A stretch of DNA of 64,000 nucleotides from Woodsholea maritima DSM 17123 (GCF_000382325.1 NZ_KB908058.1:248001-312000); one strand, 5' to 3'. Shown: positions 42,624 through 51,704, numbered from the stretch's first letter. Notes: generated from the letters alone by a model not told the origin. Numbers and translations: made by a program.

Positions 42624-43780
42624 GACTGCCTGTGACCTCTGCCATGAAGCGCCGTGCCCTGGCCGCTCTTGAGCCCTTACGCCATGGTCGCTTGACCCTG
42701 ACCACCCCTGAAGGGGTCTATGAATTTGGTCAAGGCGATGGCCCGCATGCCGATATGACCGTCAAAGACTGGTGCGTGGTGCCCGCCATGCTGGCGCGCG
42801 CCGATATCGGGCTGGGCGAGACTTTCATTGAACAGCATTGGCATAGTGAGGATCTGGAAAAGCTCCTCACTTTATTCATGCGCAATATCCATGACCTTCA
42901 GGATTATGCCAATCCCGGCCCGCTCAGCCGGATCGGCTTCGTGCTGCTCGATCGGGTGATGCGCAATAATTCGCTGTCCGGCTCTTCGCGTAATATTCGC
43001 GCCCACTATGATGTGGGCAATGAGTTCTACCAGCTATGGCTCGATCCGGGCATGACCTATTCCTCGGCCCTTTTTGCGCCCGGGGACACCGATCTGGAGC
43101 GCGCGCAGCAGCGCAAGAATGACCGCATTCTCTCGCGCTTGTCCGAAGGCGAGCGTATTTTGGAGATTGGCTGCGGCTGGGGCGGATTTGCCGAACGCGC
43201 CGCTGAAGGGGGCCGCCATGTGACAGGCCTTACCCTGTCGCCCTCGCAAAAAGGCTATGCCGATGCGCGTCTGGATGGCCGCGCCGACATTCGCTTACAA
43301 GACTATCGTCATTCGGATGGCAAGTTCGACAATATCGTCTCCATTGAGATGATTGAGGCGGTGGGTGAGCGCTGGTGGCCCAGCTATTTCGCCACCCTGA
43401 AAGCCCGTTTGAAAGAGGGCGGACGCGCGGTGTTGCAGGCCATCACCGTGCCCGACACCCAGTTTTCCATCTATCGTGCGAAATCTGATTATATCCGCCA
43501 CCATGTGTTTCCCGGCGGGCTGCTGCCCTGTCATGCCGCGATGGCCAATGAAGGCGAAAAGGCGGGTTTGACCTTGCAAGATACTTTCTCCTTCGGTCAA
43601 GATTATGCCCAGACCTGTCGGATATGGGCGCAGCGTATGATGGACCAAAAAGAGCGGATCATGCGGCTGGGCTATGATGAGCGCTTCTTACGCGGTTGGC
43701 AGTTTTACCTGGAATGCTGCGCGGCGGCCTTCGCCACGGGCCGCACCGATGTGGTTCATGTGGAATTTGCCCACGCTTAA
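42620..43780 (+). CDS. Cyclopropane-fatty-acyl-phospholipid synthase-like methyltransferase
   Basis: A 386-residue SAM-dependent enzyme acting on unsaturated acyl chains of membrane phospholipids. The SAM motif ILEIGCGWGGFAERAA starts near residue 178; upstream is the family motif HYDVGNEFYQLWLDPGMTYSSA (about 131-152), and VSIEMIEAVGERWWP holds the glutamate of the bicarbonate site. The length agrees with Cfa proteins. Under RpoE control it could make cyclopropane or methylated intermediates of furan fatty acids. Which product it makes cannot be read from the sequence. Confidence 0.9.
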   Translation: MRLPVTSAMKRRALAALEPLRHGRLTLTTPEGVYEFGQGDGPHADMTVKDWCVVPAMLARADIGLGETFIEQHWHSEDLEKLLTLFMRNIHDLQDYANPGPLSRIGFVLLDRVMRNNSLSGSSRNIRAHYDVGNEFYQLWLDPGMTYSSALFAPGDTDLERAQQRKNDRILSRLSEGERILEIGCGWGGFAERAAEGGRHVTGLTLSPSQKGYADARLDGRADIRLQDYRHSDGKFDNIVSIEMIEAVGERWWPSYFATLKARLKEGGRAVLQAITVPDTQFSIYRAKSDYIRHHVFPGGLLPCHAAMANEGEKAGLTLQDTFSFGQDYAQTCRIWAQRMMDQKERIMRLGYDERFLRGWQFYLECCAAAFATGRTDVVHVEFAHA

Positions 43781-43825
43781 GACATGGCCAGCGCGGTCGT
43801 CTTTCTGGCCAGTGATCAGGTCCGC

Positions 43826-44344
43826 TTAAGCGCGAGGGCCGATTTTTTGCAACAAGGCCCGCAGGGTTTGACGTTCATCCGCGCAGAGGGCGCTTAACAG
43901 CCCCTCTTCGGTTTCGACGTGTGAGATCAGCATGTCTTCAACCAGGTCAAAGCCTTTTGGGGTTAGGCGGATTTTGATGGCCCGGCGATCGTCGAGATCA
44001 TGTTCACGCACGATCAGGCCATCTTTCTCCAGCTTGTCCAGGCGATTGGTCATCGCCGAGGTCGACAGCATGGCTTCCTTGGCGAGCGCCGTGGGAGACA
44101 GGGCCACATCCTTACCCTGACGGCGCAGCGTCATCAGCACATCAAAGCGCGGAAAATCGAGCCCGAAGCGCTCGACATTCTGGGTGACGATTTTCTTGCT
44201 GTGATCATTGGCCCGCCACAAATCCCCAAAAACCGCCATCACCCGGGCGTCCAGCTCGGGGTGTTCACGCCGCCATTGGTCCACAACGTGATCGGTGGAG
44301 GTTTTGCTTTTTGCGTTAGATGTGCGTGAGGGGGCTTGCGCCAT
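43826..44344 (-). CDS. MarR-family transcriptional regulator
   Basis: A 172-residue winged-helix repressor. The DNA-binding core spans about 75-140: VLMTLRRQGKDVALSPTALAKEAMLSTSAMTNRLDKLEKDGLI and the wing REHDLDDRRAIKIRLTPKG. A basic serine/threonine-rich N-terminal extension (about 20 residues) precedes the dimerisation helices. A 7-base-arm palindrome sits 27 bases upstream, between it and the divergent nitroreductase gene, and is the probable operator for autoregulation and control of that gene. Confidence 0.9.
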   Translation of the reverse strand: MAQAPSRTSNAKSKTSTDHVVDQWRREHPELDARVMAVFGDLWRANDHSKKIVTQNVERFGLDFPRFDVLMTLRRQGKDVALSPTALAKEAMLSTSAMTNRLDKLEKDGLIVREHDLDDRRAIKIRLTPKGFDLVEDMLISHVETEEGLLSALCADERQTLRALLQKIGPRA

Positions 44345-44370
44345 GGGAAAGCTGCCTTATATGTTTCGAT

Positions 44371-44385
44371 ATCAAATTATTTGAT
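44371..44385. promoter_or_regulatory. MarR-type operator between marR and nitroreductase genes
   Basis: Perfect palindrome ATCAAAT-T-ATTTGAT of the size and AT-rich form bound by MarR dimers. It lies in the divergent intergenic region. Confidence 0.6.
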
Positions 44386-44465
44386 GTCGCGTTATCTTTC
44401 GTCGTCACACCTTAGCCCGCGCCGGTCGTACGCGTCCAGTCTCGATGCTAGAAAGGCAAGATCTT

Positions 44466-45056
44466 ATGACCCGTTCTCCCGACTATCCGATTGATCCGAT
44501 GTTTACTCAGCGCTGGTCGCCGCGTGCCTTTGATGGCCAGGCCATGGACGATCATGACCTGAAAACGATTATGGAGGCCGCACGCTGGGCTCCGTCTTGC
44601 TATAATTACCAGCCGTGGCGATTTATCTTTATCCACCGCGAAGATGCGCGCTGGGACGCCTCGATCGGGGTGCTGGATGCGTTTAATCAGCAATGGGCTA
44701 AGCATGCCTCAGCCCTGATCTTTGTGGTCAGTGATACCTTGATGGGCCCCAGCGAAGACCGTCTGGCCCCGTCACACTTTCATAGTTTTGATGCCGGCGC
44801 GGCCTGGGCGCATATGAGCTTGCAAGCCAATCGGATCGGCTATCATATGCGGGCCATGGCCGGGGTTGATTATGCCCGCGCGCCGGAAGTTCTACGCCTG
44901 CCGACGCGGTTCAAGCTGCAAATCGCTGTCGCGGTGGGCCGTCAAACGACACCCGAGCATTTACCGGACATGATGCAAAAAGACGAGGTTTTGACCCCAC
45001 GTCGTCCTTTGCAAGACACCATCTTTGAAGGCGTTTTTGCCGTCACCGAAAACTAG
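44466..45056 (+). CDS. Nitroreductase-family oxidoreductase
   Basis: A 196-residue FMN-dependent enzyme of the nitroreductase fold. The N-terminal FMN motif appears as FTQRWSPRAFDGQAM (about 14-28), the middle has ARWAPSCYNYQPWRFIFI with the Asn/Gln contacts, and the C-terminal part contains VAVGRQT. The ATG at 44466 is preferred; an in-frame ATG at 44445 would add 7 residues. Divergent from the MarR regulator, which probably represses it. Substrates may be quinones or nitroaromatics (family knowledge). Confidence 0.85.
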   Translation: MTRSPDYPIDPMFTQRWSPRAFDGQAMDDHDLKTIMEAARWAPSCYNYQPWRFIFIHREDARWDASIGVLDAFNQQWAKHASALIFVVSDTLMGPSEDRLAPSHFHSFDAGAAWAHMSLQANRIGYHMRAMAGVDYARAPEVLRLPTRFKLQIAVAVGRQTTPEHLPDMMQKDEVLTPRRPLQDTIFEGVFAVTEN

Positions 45057-45098
45057 GCCAGCCCTGAAGTGAATCCCCCTTGCGGGGTTTTCTTAAAC

Positions 45099-45116
45099 CT
45101 ATATAATTCGATATAG
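45099..45116. promoter_or_regulatory. Inverted repeat upstream of EamA exporter
   Basis: CTATAT and ATATAG separated by AATTCG, 22 bases before the EamA start codon. The AT-rich form resembles a second MarR-type half-site pair; binding is conjectural. Confidence 0.35.
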
Positions 45117-45138
45117 AATAAATGAATGGAGAGATTCA

Positions 45139-46065
45139 ATGGGGCGAGATAAATTCTGGGCCATTGTGGTGACGCTGATTGCCCCGTCCATTTGGGGCTC
45201 ATCCTATATCATTTTTACGCAGACCCTGCCGATTGATCACCCCCTATTGGTCGCGGCGCTGCGCGCGTTACCGGCGGGGATTATCCTGATGCTGCTGGGG
45301 CCGGGCCTACCGCCCAGGGATAAGCTGATAGCGCTGATGACGTTGGGGGTTTTAAACATTGGGCTTTTCTTTGGCCTGTTATTCTTTGCCGCATCGCGCT
45401 TGCCGGGCGGATTAGCGGCCACATTAAGCGCGACCCAGCCTTTGATCGTGGCCTTTCTGGCTTGGCCCCTTTTAGGTAAAGCCCCTCAACCGATCCAGAT
45501 TGGGGCCGGTGTGGCGGGGCTCATCGGGGTGGGTTTACTGATCCTCGATCCCACTGCGCAACTTGACGCGTTGGGCATGCTGGCGGCCCTGGCCGGGGCG
45601 GGCGCGATGGCGGTCGGAACGGTGTTAATCTCGCGCTGGGGAAAGCTTGGCTCGCCCATGGGGGTGGCAGCCTGGCAATTGACCTTTGGCGGGATTTTGC
45701 TACTGCCCTTGGCTTTGGTGGTGGAGGGCATGGCGCCTGTGCCAACCGCGCTTAACTGGGTGGGCCTTAGCTATCTGGTCCTGGTCGGAACAGCCTTTGC
45801 CTATTGGATCTTTATCCGCGGCATTGGCAAGCTGGGACCGGATGCGGCCTTTCTGGGCTTCTTCAGTCCCTTAACTGCCACGCTTCTAGGCGCGATCTTC
45901 CTGGGCGAGTGGTTTAATGGCTGGCAGTGGCTGGGCATTGCTCTGATCCTGGCGGCGACATTCGTGGGTGTTGCCGTGGGCCGGGGCAAGTCCGCTGCAC
46001 CCCAGGATTTGCCAAGGGGCGTTGGGGGGACTACATCCACACCCCATGAGCGCCATAACCTATGA
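45139..46065 (+). CDS. EamA/DMT-family exporter
   Basis: A 308-residue drug/metabolite transporter with ten membrane helices made of two EamA repeats (about 8-140 and 150-285). The N-terminal AP-IWGSSYI motif and the LLFFAASRLPGGLAATLSATQP segment are typical. Directly downstream of nitroreductase and near MarR, so it may export compounds sensed by that regulator. The last 20 bases overlap the dusA start. Confidence 0.88.
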   Translation: MGRDKFWAIVVTLIAPSIWGSSYIIFTQTLPIDHPLLVAALRALPAGIILMLLGPGLPPRDKLIALMTLGVLNIGLFFGLLFFAASRLPGGLAATLSATQPLIVAFLAWPLLGKAPQPIQIGAGVAGLIGVGLLILDPTAQLDALGMLAALAGAGAMAVGTVLISRWGKLGSPMGVAAWQLTFGGILLLPLALVVEGMAPVPTALNWVGLSYLVLVGTAFAYWIFIRGIGKLGPDAAFLGFFSPLTATLLGAIFLGEWFNGWQWLGIALILAATFVGVAVGRGKSAAPQDLPRGVGGTTSTPHERHNL

Positions 46066-47044
46066 TGATCGCCGCCTTAGCGTGGCCCCGATGATGGATT
46101 GGACCGACAGGCATTGTCGGTCCTTTCACCGTTTATTGTCAAAGCGCACCGTGCTTTACACTGAAATGGCGGTCGATCAGGCCATCTTGCATGGCGATCG
46201 CGATTACATCATCGGGTTCGAGGCGGATGAACATCCCGTCGCCCTGCAAGTGGGGGGATCCGATCCCAAGCATCTCGCCGAAGCGGCCAAAATCGCTGAA
46301 GGTTATGGCTATCGCGAGATCAATTTAAATGTTGGCTGTCCCTCAGATCGGGTCCAATCGGGCCGATTTGGGGCCTGTTTGATGCGCGAGCCGGATCTGG
46401 TCGCGGAATGCCTGGCCGCCATGGCCGATGTCGTATCCATCCCCGTCACGGTTAAACATCGCATTGGCGTGGATGATCAAGACCCCGAAGCGGCGCTGTT
46501 CGGCTTTGTCGAGCGGGTCAAACACACCGGGACCAAAGTCTTTATCGTGCATGCGCGCAAGGCTTGGCTGAAAGGTCTCAGCCCAAAGGAAAATCGCGAT
46601 ATTCCGCCCTTGGATTATGGCATTGTTCATCGGTTGAAAGCTGCCCATCCCGATTTGGACATCCACCTCAATGGCGGGCTGCAAGATCTCGATATGGCGC
46701 TTAACGAGGCTCAGGGCCTGGATGGGGCGATGATCGGGCGTGCGGCCTATCATACGCCGTGGATTTTGGCGCAGGCTGATACGCGTATCTATGGCGAAGC
46801 CTCTGATCCATTTTGTGATCCGGTAGACGCCGTGCTCGCCTATCGTCCCTATATTGAGCGCCGCTTGGGCGAGGGCATCGGCCTTCATGCCATGACCCGC
46901 CATATTCTGGGACTTTTCCATGGCCGTCCTGGTGCGCGCAAATGGCGTCAAATCTTGTCGACCTATGCGACCCGGCCGGGGGCTGATTTTTCAATCGTGG
47001 AACAGGCGCTGCGTGCCATGGACCCCAGTGTGAAAGTCGCCTGA
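46046..47044 (+). CDS. dusA: tRNA-dihydrouridine synthase DusA
   Basis: A 332-residue flavoenzyme that reduces U20/U20a of tRNA. Catalytic Cys98 lies in NLNVGCPSDRVQSGRFGACLM, and the N-terminus SVAPMMDWTDRHCR plus the IVHARKAWLKGLSPKENRDIPPL segment (about 168-190) are DusA-specific. The ATG at 46046 is used because the conserved region starts there, although it overlaps the EamA gene by 20 bases. It overlaps the next gene by one base (TGATG). Confidence 0.93.
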   Translation: MSAITYDDRRLSVAPMMDWTDRHCRSFHRLLSKRTVLYTEMAVDQAILHGDRDYIIGFEADEHPVALQVGGSDPKHLAEAAKIAEGYGYREINLNVGCPSDRVQSGRFGACLMREPDLVAECLAAMADVVSIPVTVKHRIGVDDQDPEAALFGFVERVKHTGTKVFIVHARKAWLKGLSPKENRDIPPLDYGIVHRLKAAHPDLDIHLNGGLQDLDMALNEAQGLDGAMIGRAAYHTPWILAQADTRIYGEASDPFCDPVDAVLAYRPYIERRLGEGIGLHAMTRHILGLFHGRPGARKWRQILSTYATRPGADFSIVEQALRAMDPSVKVA

Positions 47045-47856
47045 TGGACATCTATATCCTTTTGATTATTGCCCTTTTGATCACGGGCGCGGTTGCGGGC
47101 CTGATTGCCGGCCTGTTCGGGATTGGCGGCGGCATCATCATGGTGCCTGCGCTTTACTATGTCTTCTCCGCCCTTGGCTTTGACGACACGGCCATGCATG
47201 CCGCCGTGGGCACATCGCTGGCGGTGATCATCGCGACGTCTTTGCGCTCGGTTTCGGCCCATGCCAAACGCGGCGCGGTCGATTTTGCGCTCATCAAAGT
47301 CTGGGCCCCCTGGATCATCATCGGGGCTTTGATCGGCTCTGCCTTGGCGGGCCTTGCTCCAGGGATCGTCTTGACGGGTCTCTTCGGGGTCGTGGCCCTG
47401 ATCTTATCGGCGCAATTTTTCTTTGGTCGCCCGGATTGGAAATTGGCTGAAGATCTACCCGGCTTTCCGCTGAATGCCGGTCTTGGGGCCTTGATCGGGG
47501 GCTTATCCAGCGTGTTGGGCATTGGCGGGGGTGTTTTTGGCGTCACCTTGATGACGGTGTGTGGACGCACCATTCATACCGCCGTGGCGACCGCGGCCGG
47601 ATTTGGCATCGCCATTGGTTTACCCGGGGCTTTGGGCTTTATTCTCTCGGGCTGGTCCGTTGAAGGACGCGCGCCTTTATCCTTGGGCTATGTCAATTTT
47701 GCAGGCTTTGCGATTTTAGCCGCCTCTGCGTTCTTCGTTGCGCCCTTGGGGGCGAAACTGGCGCATGCCTTGCCGGAAAAGACCCTGCGCAAAGCCTTTG
47801 CTGTGGGGCTTTTCATCATGGGCGTGAATATGATCCGCGAAGTGGTGATGGGTTAG
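47044..47856 (+). CDS. TauE/SafE-family sulfite exporter-like permease
   Basis: A 270-residue permease with about eight helices in two repeats, each with the glycine-rich signature: GLFGIGGGIIMVPAL (about 23-37) and SVLGIGGGVFGVTL (about 157-170). The family exports sulfite or organosulfonates or transports related anions; the substrate is unknown. Its coupling to dusA (TGATG) is probably organisational. Confidence 0.87.
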   Translation: MDIYILLIIALLITGAVAGLIAGLFGIGGGIIMVPALYYVFSALGFDDTAMHAAVGTSLAVIIATSLRSVSAHAKRGAVDFALIKVWAPWIIIGALIGSALAGLAPGIVLTGLFGVVALILSAQFFFGRPDWKLAEDLPGFPLNAGLGALIGGLSSVLGIGGGVFGVTLMTVCGRTIHTAVATAAGFGIAIGLPGALGFILSGWSVEGRAPLSLGYVNFAGFAILAASAFFVAPLGAKLAHALPEKTLRKAFAVGLFIMGVNMIREVVMG

Positions 47857-47930
47857 TATGGCAAACAGCGCCTAAGCTTTTTAACGCACCTAGGCGCTGT
47901 GATGGAACGGATTTGTTCAAGATAGGTGCT

Positions 47931-48926
47931 CTAAACCTTCACCACCATCTTGCCGGTGTTTGAGCCGGAAAATAGCCCCATAAAGGCTTCGGGCGCGCGC
48001 TCAATACCCTCATAAATGGTTTGATGGTTTTTGATCTGTCCCTTCATCATCCAGGTCGAGAGCGCTTCGATGAAGCGCGGCTGTAAGTCCATATGCTGGG
48101 TTACGATGAAACCCTGCATGCGTAGCGACTTGGTGACGACATTGATAATATTGCTGGGTCCAGGTTGGGCGCGATCATCATTATAGCGCGAGATCATACC
48201 GCACGCCGCGATCCGGCCCAGGGGCTTTAAGGTATTGAGCGCGGCTTCGAGATGGGCTCCGCCGACATTCTCAAAATAGGCATCAATCCCGCCGGGCGCT
48301 TCGCGTTTCACCGCTGCGGTGAGGTTATCCTCGGCCTTATAATCAATGACGCCATCGCAGCCTAACTCTTTGAGGAGGGCGCATTTCTCGGCCCCGCCCG
48401 CACTGGCAATAACATGTGCGCCCATGGCCTTGGCCATTTGTATCGCCGCGCAGCCGACCGCCCCCGCCCCGGCGGAGATCCAGATCGTTTCGCCGTCTTT
48501 CAAGTCCAAAATCCGGGTCAGGCCAACATAGGCGGTAAAGCCGGTCAGGCCCGCCAGGCCCAGATAGGTTTCGACCGGTAGTAAACGCGTATCGACAGGG
48601 GTCAGGCCCTTGCCATCACTGACATAGCCTTCGCGCCAGCCCAGCATGGACAGCACATGATCGCCGACTTTGAACTTAGGATGGTTCGAGCTTTCAATGA
48701 TCCCGACCGCGCCGCCTTCCATGGCTTTGCCGATCTCAAACGGGTCGATATAGGTTTTGAGCCCCGCCATGCGTGGCCGCATATAGGGATCCACACTCAG
48801 CCATAAATTTTGCACGCGAACTTCACCCTCGCCGGGGCTGGGTAGATCGCGGCTTACAATGTCAAAATATTCAAGGCTGGGCGCGCCCGTGAAATACTGT
48901 TTCAGGTGAACTTCTTTGATCTTCAT
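47931..48926 (-). CDS. MDR-family NADP-dependent oxidoreductase (CurA-like)
   Basis: A 331-residue medium-chain reductase without the catalytic zinc ligands of alcohol dehydrogenases. The N-terminal segment LWLSVDPYMRPRM and the Rossmann motif SAGAGAVGCAAIQMAKAMGA (about 150-169) match the leukotriene/prostaglandin reductase and CurA branch, which reduces double bonds in enones. The convergent gap 47857-47930 holds an imperfect hairpin without a T run and nothing else evident. Confidence 0.88.
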   Translation of the reverse strand: MKIKEVHLKQYFTGAPSLEYFDIVSRDLPSPGEGEVRVQNLWLSVDPYMRPRMAGLKTYIDPFEIGKAMEGGAVGIIESSNHPKFKVGDHVLSMLGWREGYVSDGKGLTPVDTRLLPVETYLGLAGLTGFTAYVGLTRILDLKDGETIWISAGAGAVGCAAIQMAKAMGAHVIASAGGAEKCALLKELGCDGVIDYKAEDNLTAAVKREAPGGIDAYFENVGGAHLEAALNTLKPLGRIAACGMISRYNDDRAQPGPSNIINVVTKSLRMQGFIVTQHMDLQPRFIEALSTWMMKGQIKNHQTIYEGIERAPEAFMGLFSGSNTGKMVVKV

Positions 48927-49104
48927 GGGTTTTCCTCCCGCAGGATAAGCGGCGTGATTTTTGCTTTATGGGGCGAGTGTAAGGTGAATACACCGCTTGC
49001 CAAGGCCCCTTGGCGCGGGTGTGTTAGCCGATGAAACACATTGTTAGTGTGATCAGGCGCATCGGCGCATTGCGCAATCGCGCTGGCCTGAGTATGGACA
49101 AGAC

Positions 49105-50046
49105 ATGACACACACCACTTCCCCCCTTCGCGCCGGGGTCATTGGCGCAGGCGTCTTTGGCGGTTATCACGCTGCTAAATATGCTGCCCATGAGCGTACG
49201 CAGTTTGTTGGGGTCTTTGATCCTGTCTCTGATCATGCCCGAAATTTGGTTGAGGCCCATGGCGGGGCCGCATTTTCGTCTTTGCACGATCTGATTGATG
49301 CGGTGGATGTGGTCACCGTGGCTTCGCCGGCCGTGTTTCACCATGATGGGGCCAAGCGTGCCTTGCTGGCGGGTAAATCGGTTCTCATCGAGAAGCCTAT
49401 TGCGGCGACGGTGGAAGAGGGCGAAGAGCTGGTCGAGCTCGCGCGCTCCAAAGGGCTGATCATCCAGATCGGTCACCAGGAACGCTTTGTGTTTGAGGCG
49501 ATGGGCCTATTCAATAAAGCCCTTCCCAAAGTTCAGGCGCTGGAAGCCCACCGCATGGGCACGCCCTCTGCGCGCAATCTGGATGTGTCCGTGACCTTGG
49601 ATCTGATGATCCATGATATTGATCTGGCGCTGGCTCTGGCGGGATCAGAACCGGTGAAAATCGAAGCGGATATGGGCGAGAACCGCGCCGGGCTGGCCGA
49701 TCATATCACTGCCTTCCTGACTTTTGCGGATGGCTCCACCGCGCGCCTGGAATCGAGCCGCGTGGCGCGTGATCGCGATCGGGTGATGAGCGTGGATTTC
49801 GCCAATGGCGATGAGGTTGAGGTCGATTTCATCGCCAAGACCTTCAAAACCTCCAACGGTTTGCCGCTTAATCCTGATTTCGCCGAAACCGCGATGGCCA
49901 AGGATTCCCTGGGCGCCAATGTCGATGCTTTTATCCGGGCGGCTTTGGGCGAGACGACCACGGGGGCCAGCGGGGCCGATGGCCTGGCCGCAATGCGCAC
50001 CGCGCTCGCCATTGATGCGGCCGCAGGCTCACGCAGCCGGTTCTAA
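49105..50046 (+). CDS. Gfo/Idh/MocA-family oxidoreductase
   Basis: A 313-residue NAD(P)-binding protein. The Rossmann motif VIGAGVFGGYHAAKYA is near residues 11-26, the family EKPIAAT (Lys) motif at about 96-102, and HDID (DLMIHDIDLALAL) near 170 marks the dimerisation/substrate domain. The ligand is unknown; the group includes sugar dehydrogenases and lipid-A-sugar enzymes. No operon partner is evident; it precedes gltX by 138 bases. Confidence 0.88.
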   Translation: MTHTTSPLRAGVIGAGVFGGYHAAKYAAHERTQFVGVFDPVSDHARNLVEAHGGAAFSSLHDLIDAVDVVTVASPAVFHHDGAKRALLAGKSVLIEKPIAATVEEGEELVELARSKGLIIQIGHQERFVFEAMGLFNKALPKVQALEAHRMGTPSARNLDVSVTLDLMIHDIDLALALAGSEPVKIEADMGENRAGLADHITAFLTFADGSTARLESSRVARDRDRVMSVDFANGDEVEVDFIAKTFKTSNGLPLNPDFAETAMAKDSLGANVDAFIRAALGETTTGASGADGLAAMRTALAIDAAAGSRSRF

Positions 50047-50184
50047 ACAGTAAGTGAGATTTGCCATCGCCCGCCAAGAGGGCTATGGGTCCAGATAAGG
50101 GGCGGGGCGTACAGGCTCCGCCCTTCCTCTATGGGCTATTCGCCCCTTTGTTGTGACCGCTCGCCTGTTAAGGACCATCAGACC

Positions 50185-51531
50185 ATGAGTGTAAAAGTCC
50201 GCTTTGCGCCAAGCCCAACCGGTAAACTTCACGTCGGCAATATTCGTACCGCCTTGATGAATTACTTGTTTGCCAAGTCCCAGGGCGGGCAATTTGTCTT
50301 GCGCATTGATGATACGGATACCGAGCGCTCCACCCAGGCTTTCGAAGACGGTCTGCGCCAGGATCTCAGCTGGCTGGGTCTCAACTGGGATGAGACCTTT
50401 AAGCAGTCAGATCGCTTCCAGCGCTATGAAGAAGTGGCTGAGGATCTCAAAGCCAAGGGCCTTCTTTATGCCTGTTATGAGAGCGAAGACGAGCTGGACC
50501 GCAAGCGTAAGATCCAACGCGCCCAGGGTCGCCCGCCGGTTTATGATCGCGCCGCGCTCAGCCTCAGCGAAGATCAAAAAGCCGCCTATGAAGCCGAAGG
50601 GCGCAAGCCCCACTGGCGCTTTAAACTCTCAGGCGGGCGTATTGAGTGGAATGATCTGGTGCGCGGTCCCTCGCATATCGAAACCAGCTCGGTCTCTGAC
50701 CCGATTTTGATCCGCGCCGATGGCAGCTATCTTTATACCTTGCCCAGCGTGATTGATGATGTCGATTATGCCATCACGCATATTCTGCGCGGGGAAGATC
50801 ACGTCACCAACTCCGCCGCGCAGATTGAGATTTTCCACGCGGTTGCCGGTAAGCCTGAAGCGCCCATTATGGGCCACCAGCCGCTGCTGGTCGGGGCCGA
50901 TGGGGAGAAACTCTCCAAACGCTTGGGCGCATTGTCTATCGAGGGCCTGCGCGAGGAAGAGGGCGTTGAGCCTTTGGCCATCCTCTCGCTGCTGGCAAAA
51001 ATTGGCACTTCCGATCCGGTTGAAGTGCGCGATAGCCTGGAAGGTTTGGCGGCTGACTTCGCGATTGAGAAAATCTCACGCTCGTCTGCGCGTCTCGATC
51101 CGGCCGATCTTTATCGCCTCAATGCGCGCCTGCTGCATGAGATGAGCTTTGCGGAGGCCGAGCCTAAACTGAAAGCCTTAGGTATTGAGGTTGAGGAAAC
51201 CCTTTGGCTGGCCGTGCGTGCCAATCTGGAGCGGATCGCCGACGTCAAAGCCTGGGTTAATCTGATCGAAGGCCCCGTCACGCCGGAGATTGAAGACGAA
51301 GCCTATGCCCAGGACGCGATCACCCATCTGCCTGCGGGCGATATTACCCCCGAAACCTGGGGCCAGTGGACCAATGCCTTGAAAGAGGCGACCGGGCGTA
51401 AGGGCAAACAGTTGTTCATGCCGTTGCGCCTGGCCCTGACCGGTCAACCGCGCGGGCCAGAGATGGATGTCCTGATCCAGCTTATCGGGCGCGATAAAAT
51501 CATCGCCCGGTTAAAAGGCGAAGTGGCCTAA
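50185..51531 (+). CDS. gltX: Glutamyl-tRNA synthetase
   Basis: A 448-residue class I synthetase. HIGH-like HVGN is at 16-19 in APSPTGKLHVGNIRTA, and the KMSKS-like KLSKR is near 242-246. Length and the LGLNWDE segment fit bacterial GltX; two GltX paralogues are common in alphaproteobacteria, so GluQ-type specificity (tRNA-Gln misacylation) is possible. AAGGA precedes the ATG at 50185; an in-frame ATG at 50131 has no homologous extension. Followed by a strong terminator. Confidence 0.93.
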   Translation: MSVKVRFAPSPTGKLHVGNIRTALMNYLFAKSQGGQFVLRIDDTDTERSTQAFEDGLRQDLSWLGLNWDETFKQSDRFQRYEEVAEDLKAKGLLYACYESEDELDRKRKIQRAQGRPPVYDRAALSLSEDQKAAYEAEGRKPHWRFKLSGGRIEWNDLVRGPSHIETSSVSDPILIRADGSYLYTLPSVIDDVDYAITHILRGEDHVTNSAAQIEIFHAVAGKPEAPIMGHQPLLVGADGEKLSKRLGALSIEGLREEEGVEPLAILSLLAKIGTSDPVEVRDSLEGLAADFAIEKISRSSARLDPADLYRLNARLLHEMSFAEAEPKLKALGIEVEETLWLAVRANLERIADVKAWVNLIEGPVTPEIEDEAYAQDAITHLPAGDITPETWGQWTNALKEATGRKGKQLFMPLRLALTGQPRGPEMDVLIQLIGRDKIIARLKGEVA

Positions 51532-51535
51532 TATC

Positions 51536-51563
51536 AAGCCCTCCCCACGCGGAGGGCTTTTTT
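51536..51563 (+). terminator. Intrinsic terminator of gltX
   Basis: AAGCCCTCC pairs with GGAGGGCTT across CCACGC and runs into six T; it starts 5 bases after the gltX stop. Confidence 0.9.
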
Positions 51564-51593
51564 ATGGACGGCCTTAGGGGGCATACCTTCTCT

Positions 51594-51704
51594 GTCATGC
51601 CAGACTTGATCTGGCATCCATGCCGTGAGTGCGCAGTATATTTTGCGCAACCAAAACCTCGCTCAACCCTTACGGCATGGACCCCAAATCAAGTTTGGGG
51701 TGAC
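51594..51704 (+). repeat. Type-1 composite palindromic element (111 bp)
   Basis: GTCATGCCAGACTTGATCTG at the left end and CAAGTTTGGGGTGAC at the right end, with CATGCCG and CGGCATG flanking a variable middle. Same length and orientation as the copy at 54507. The surrounding 420-base gap 51532-51952 also contains a CCCCGGA/TCCGGGG hairpin at 51782-51801 and no gene. Confidence 0.85.

Noticed and set aside
47865-47900. Terminator between TauE/SafE and the MDR oxidoreductase gene
   Set aside because: The ACAGCGCCTA/TAGGCGCTGT stem has a 16-base loop and no T run on either side.
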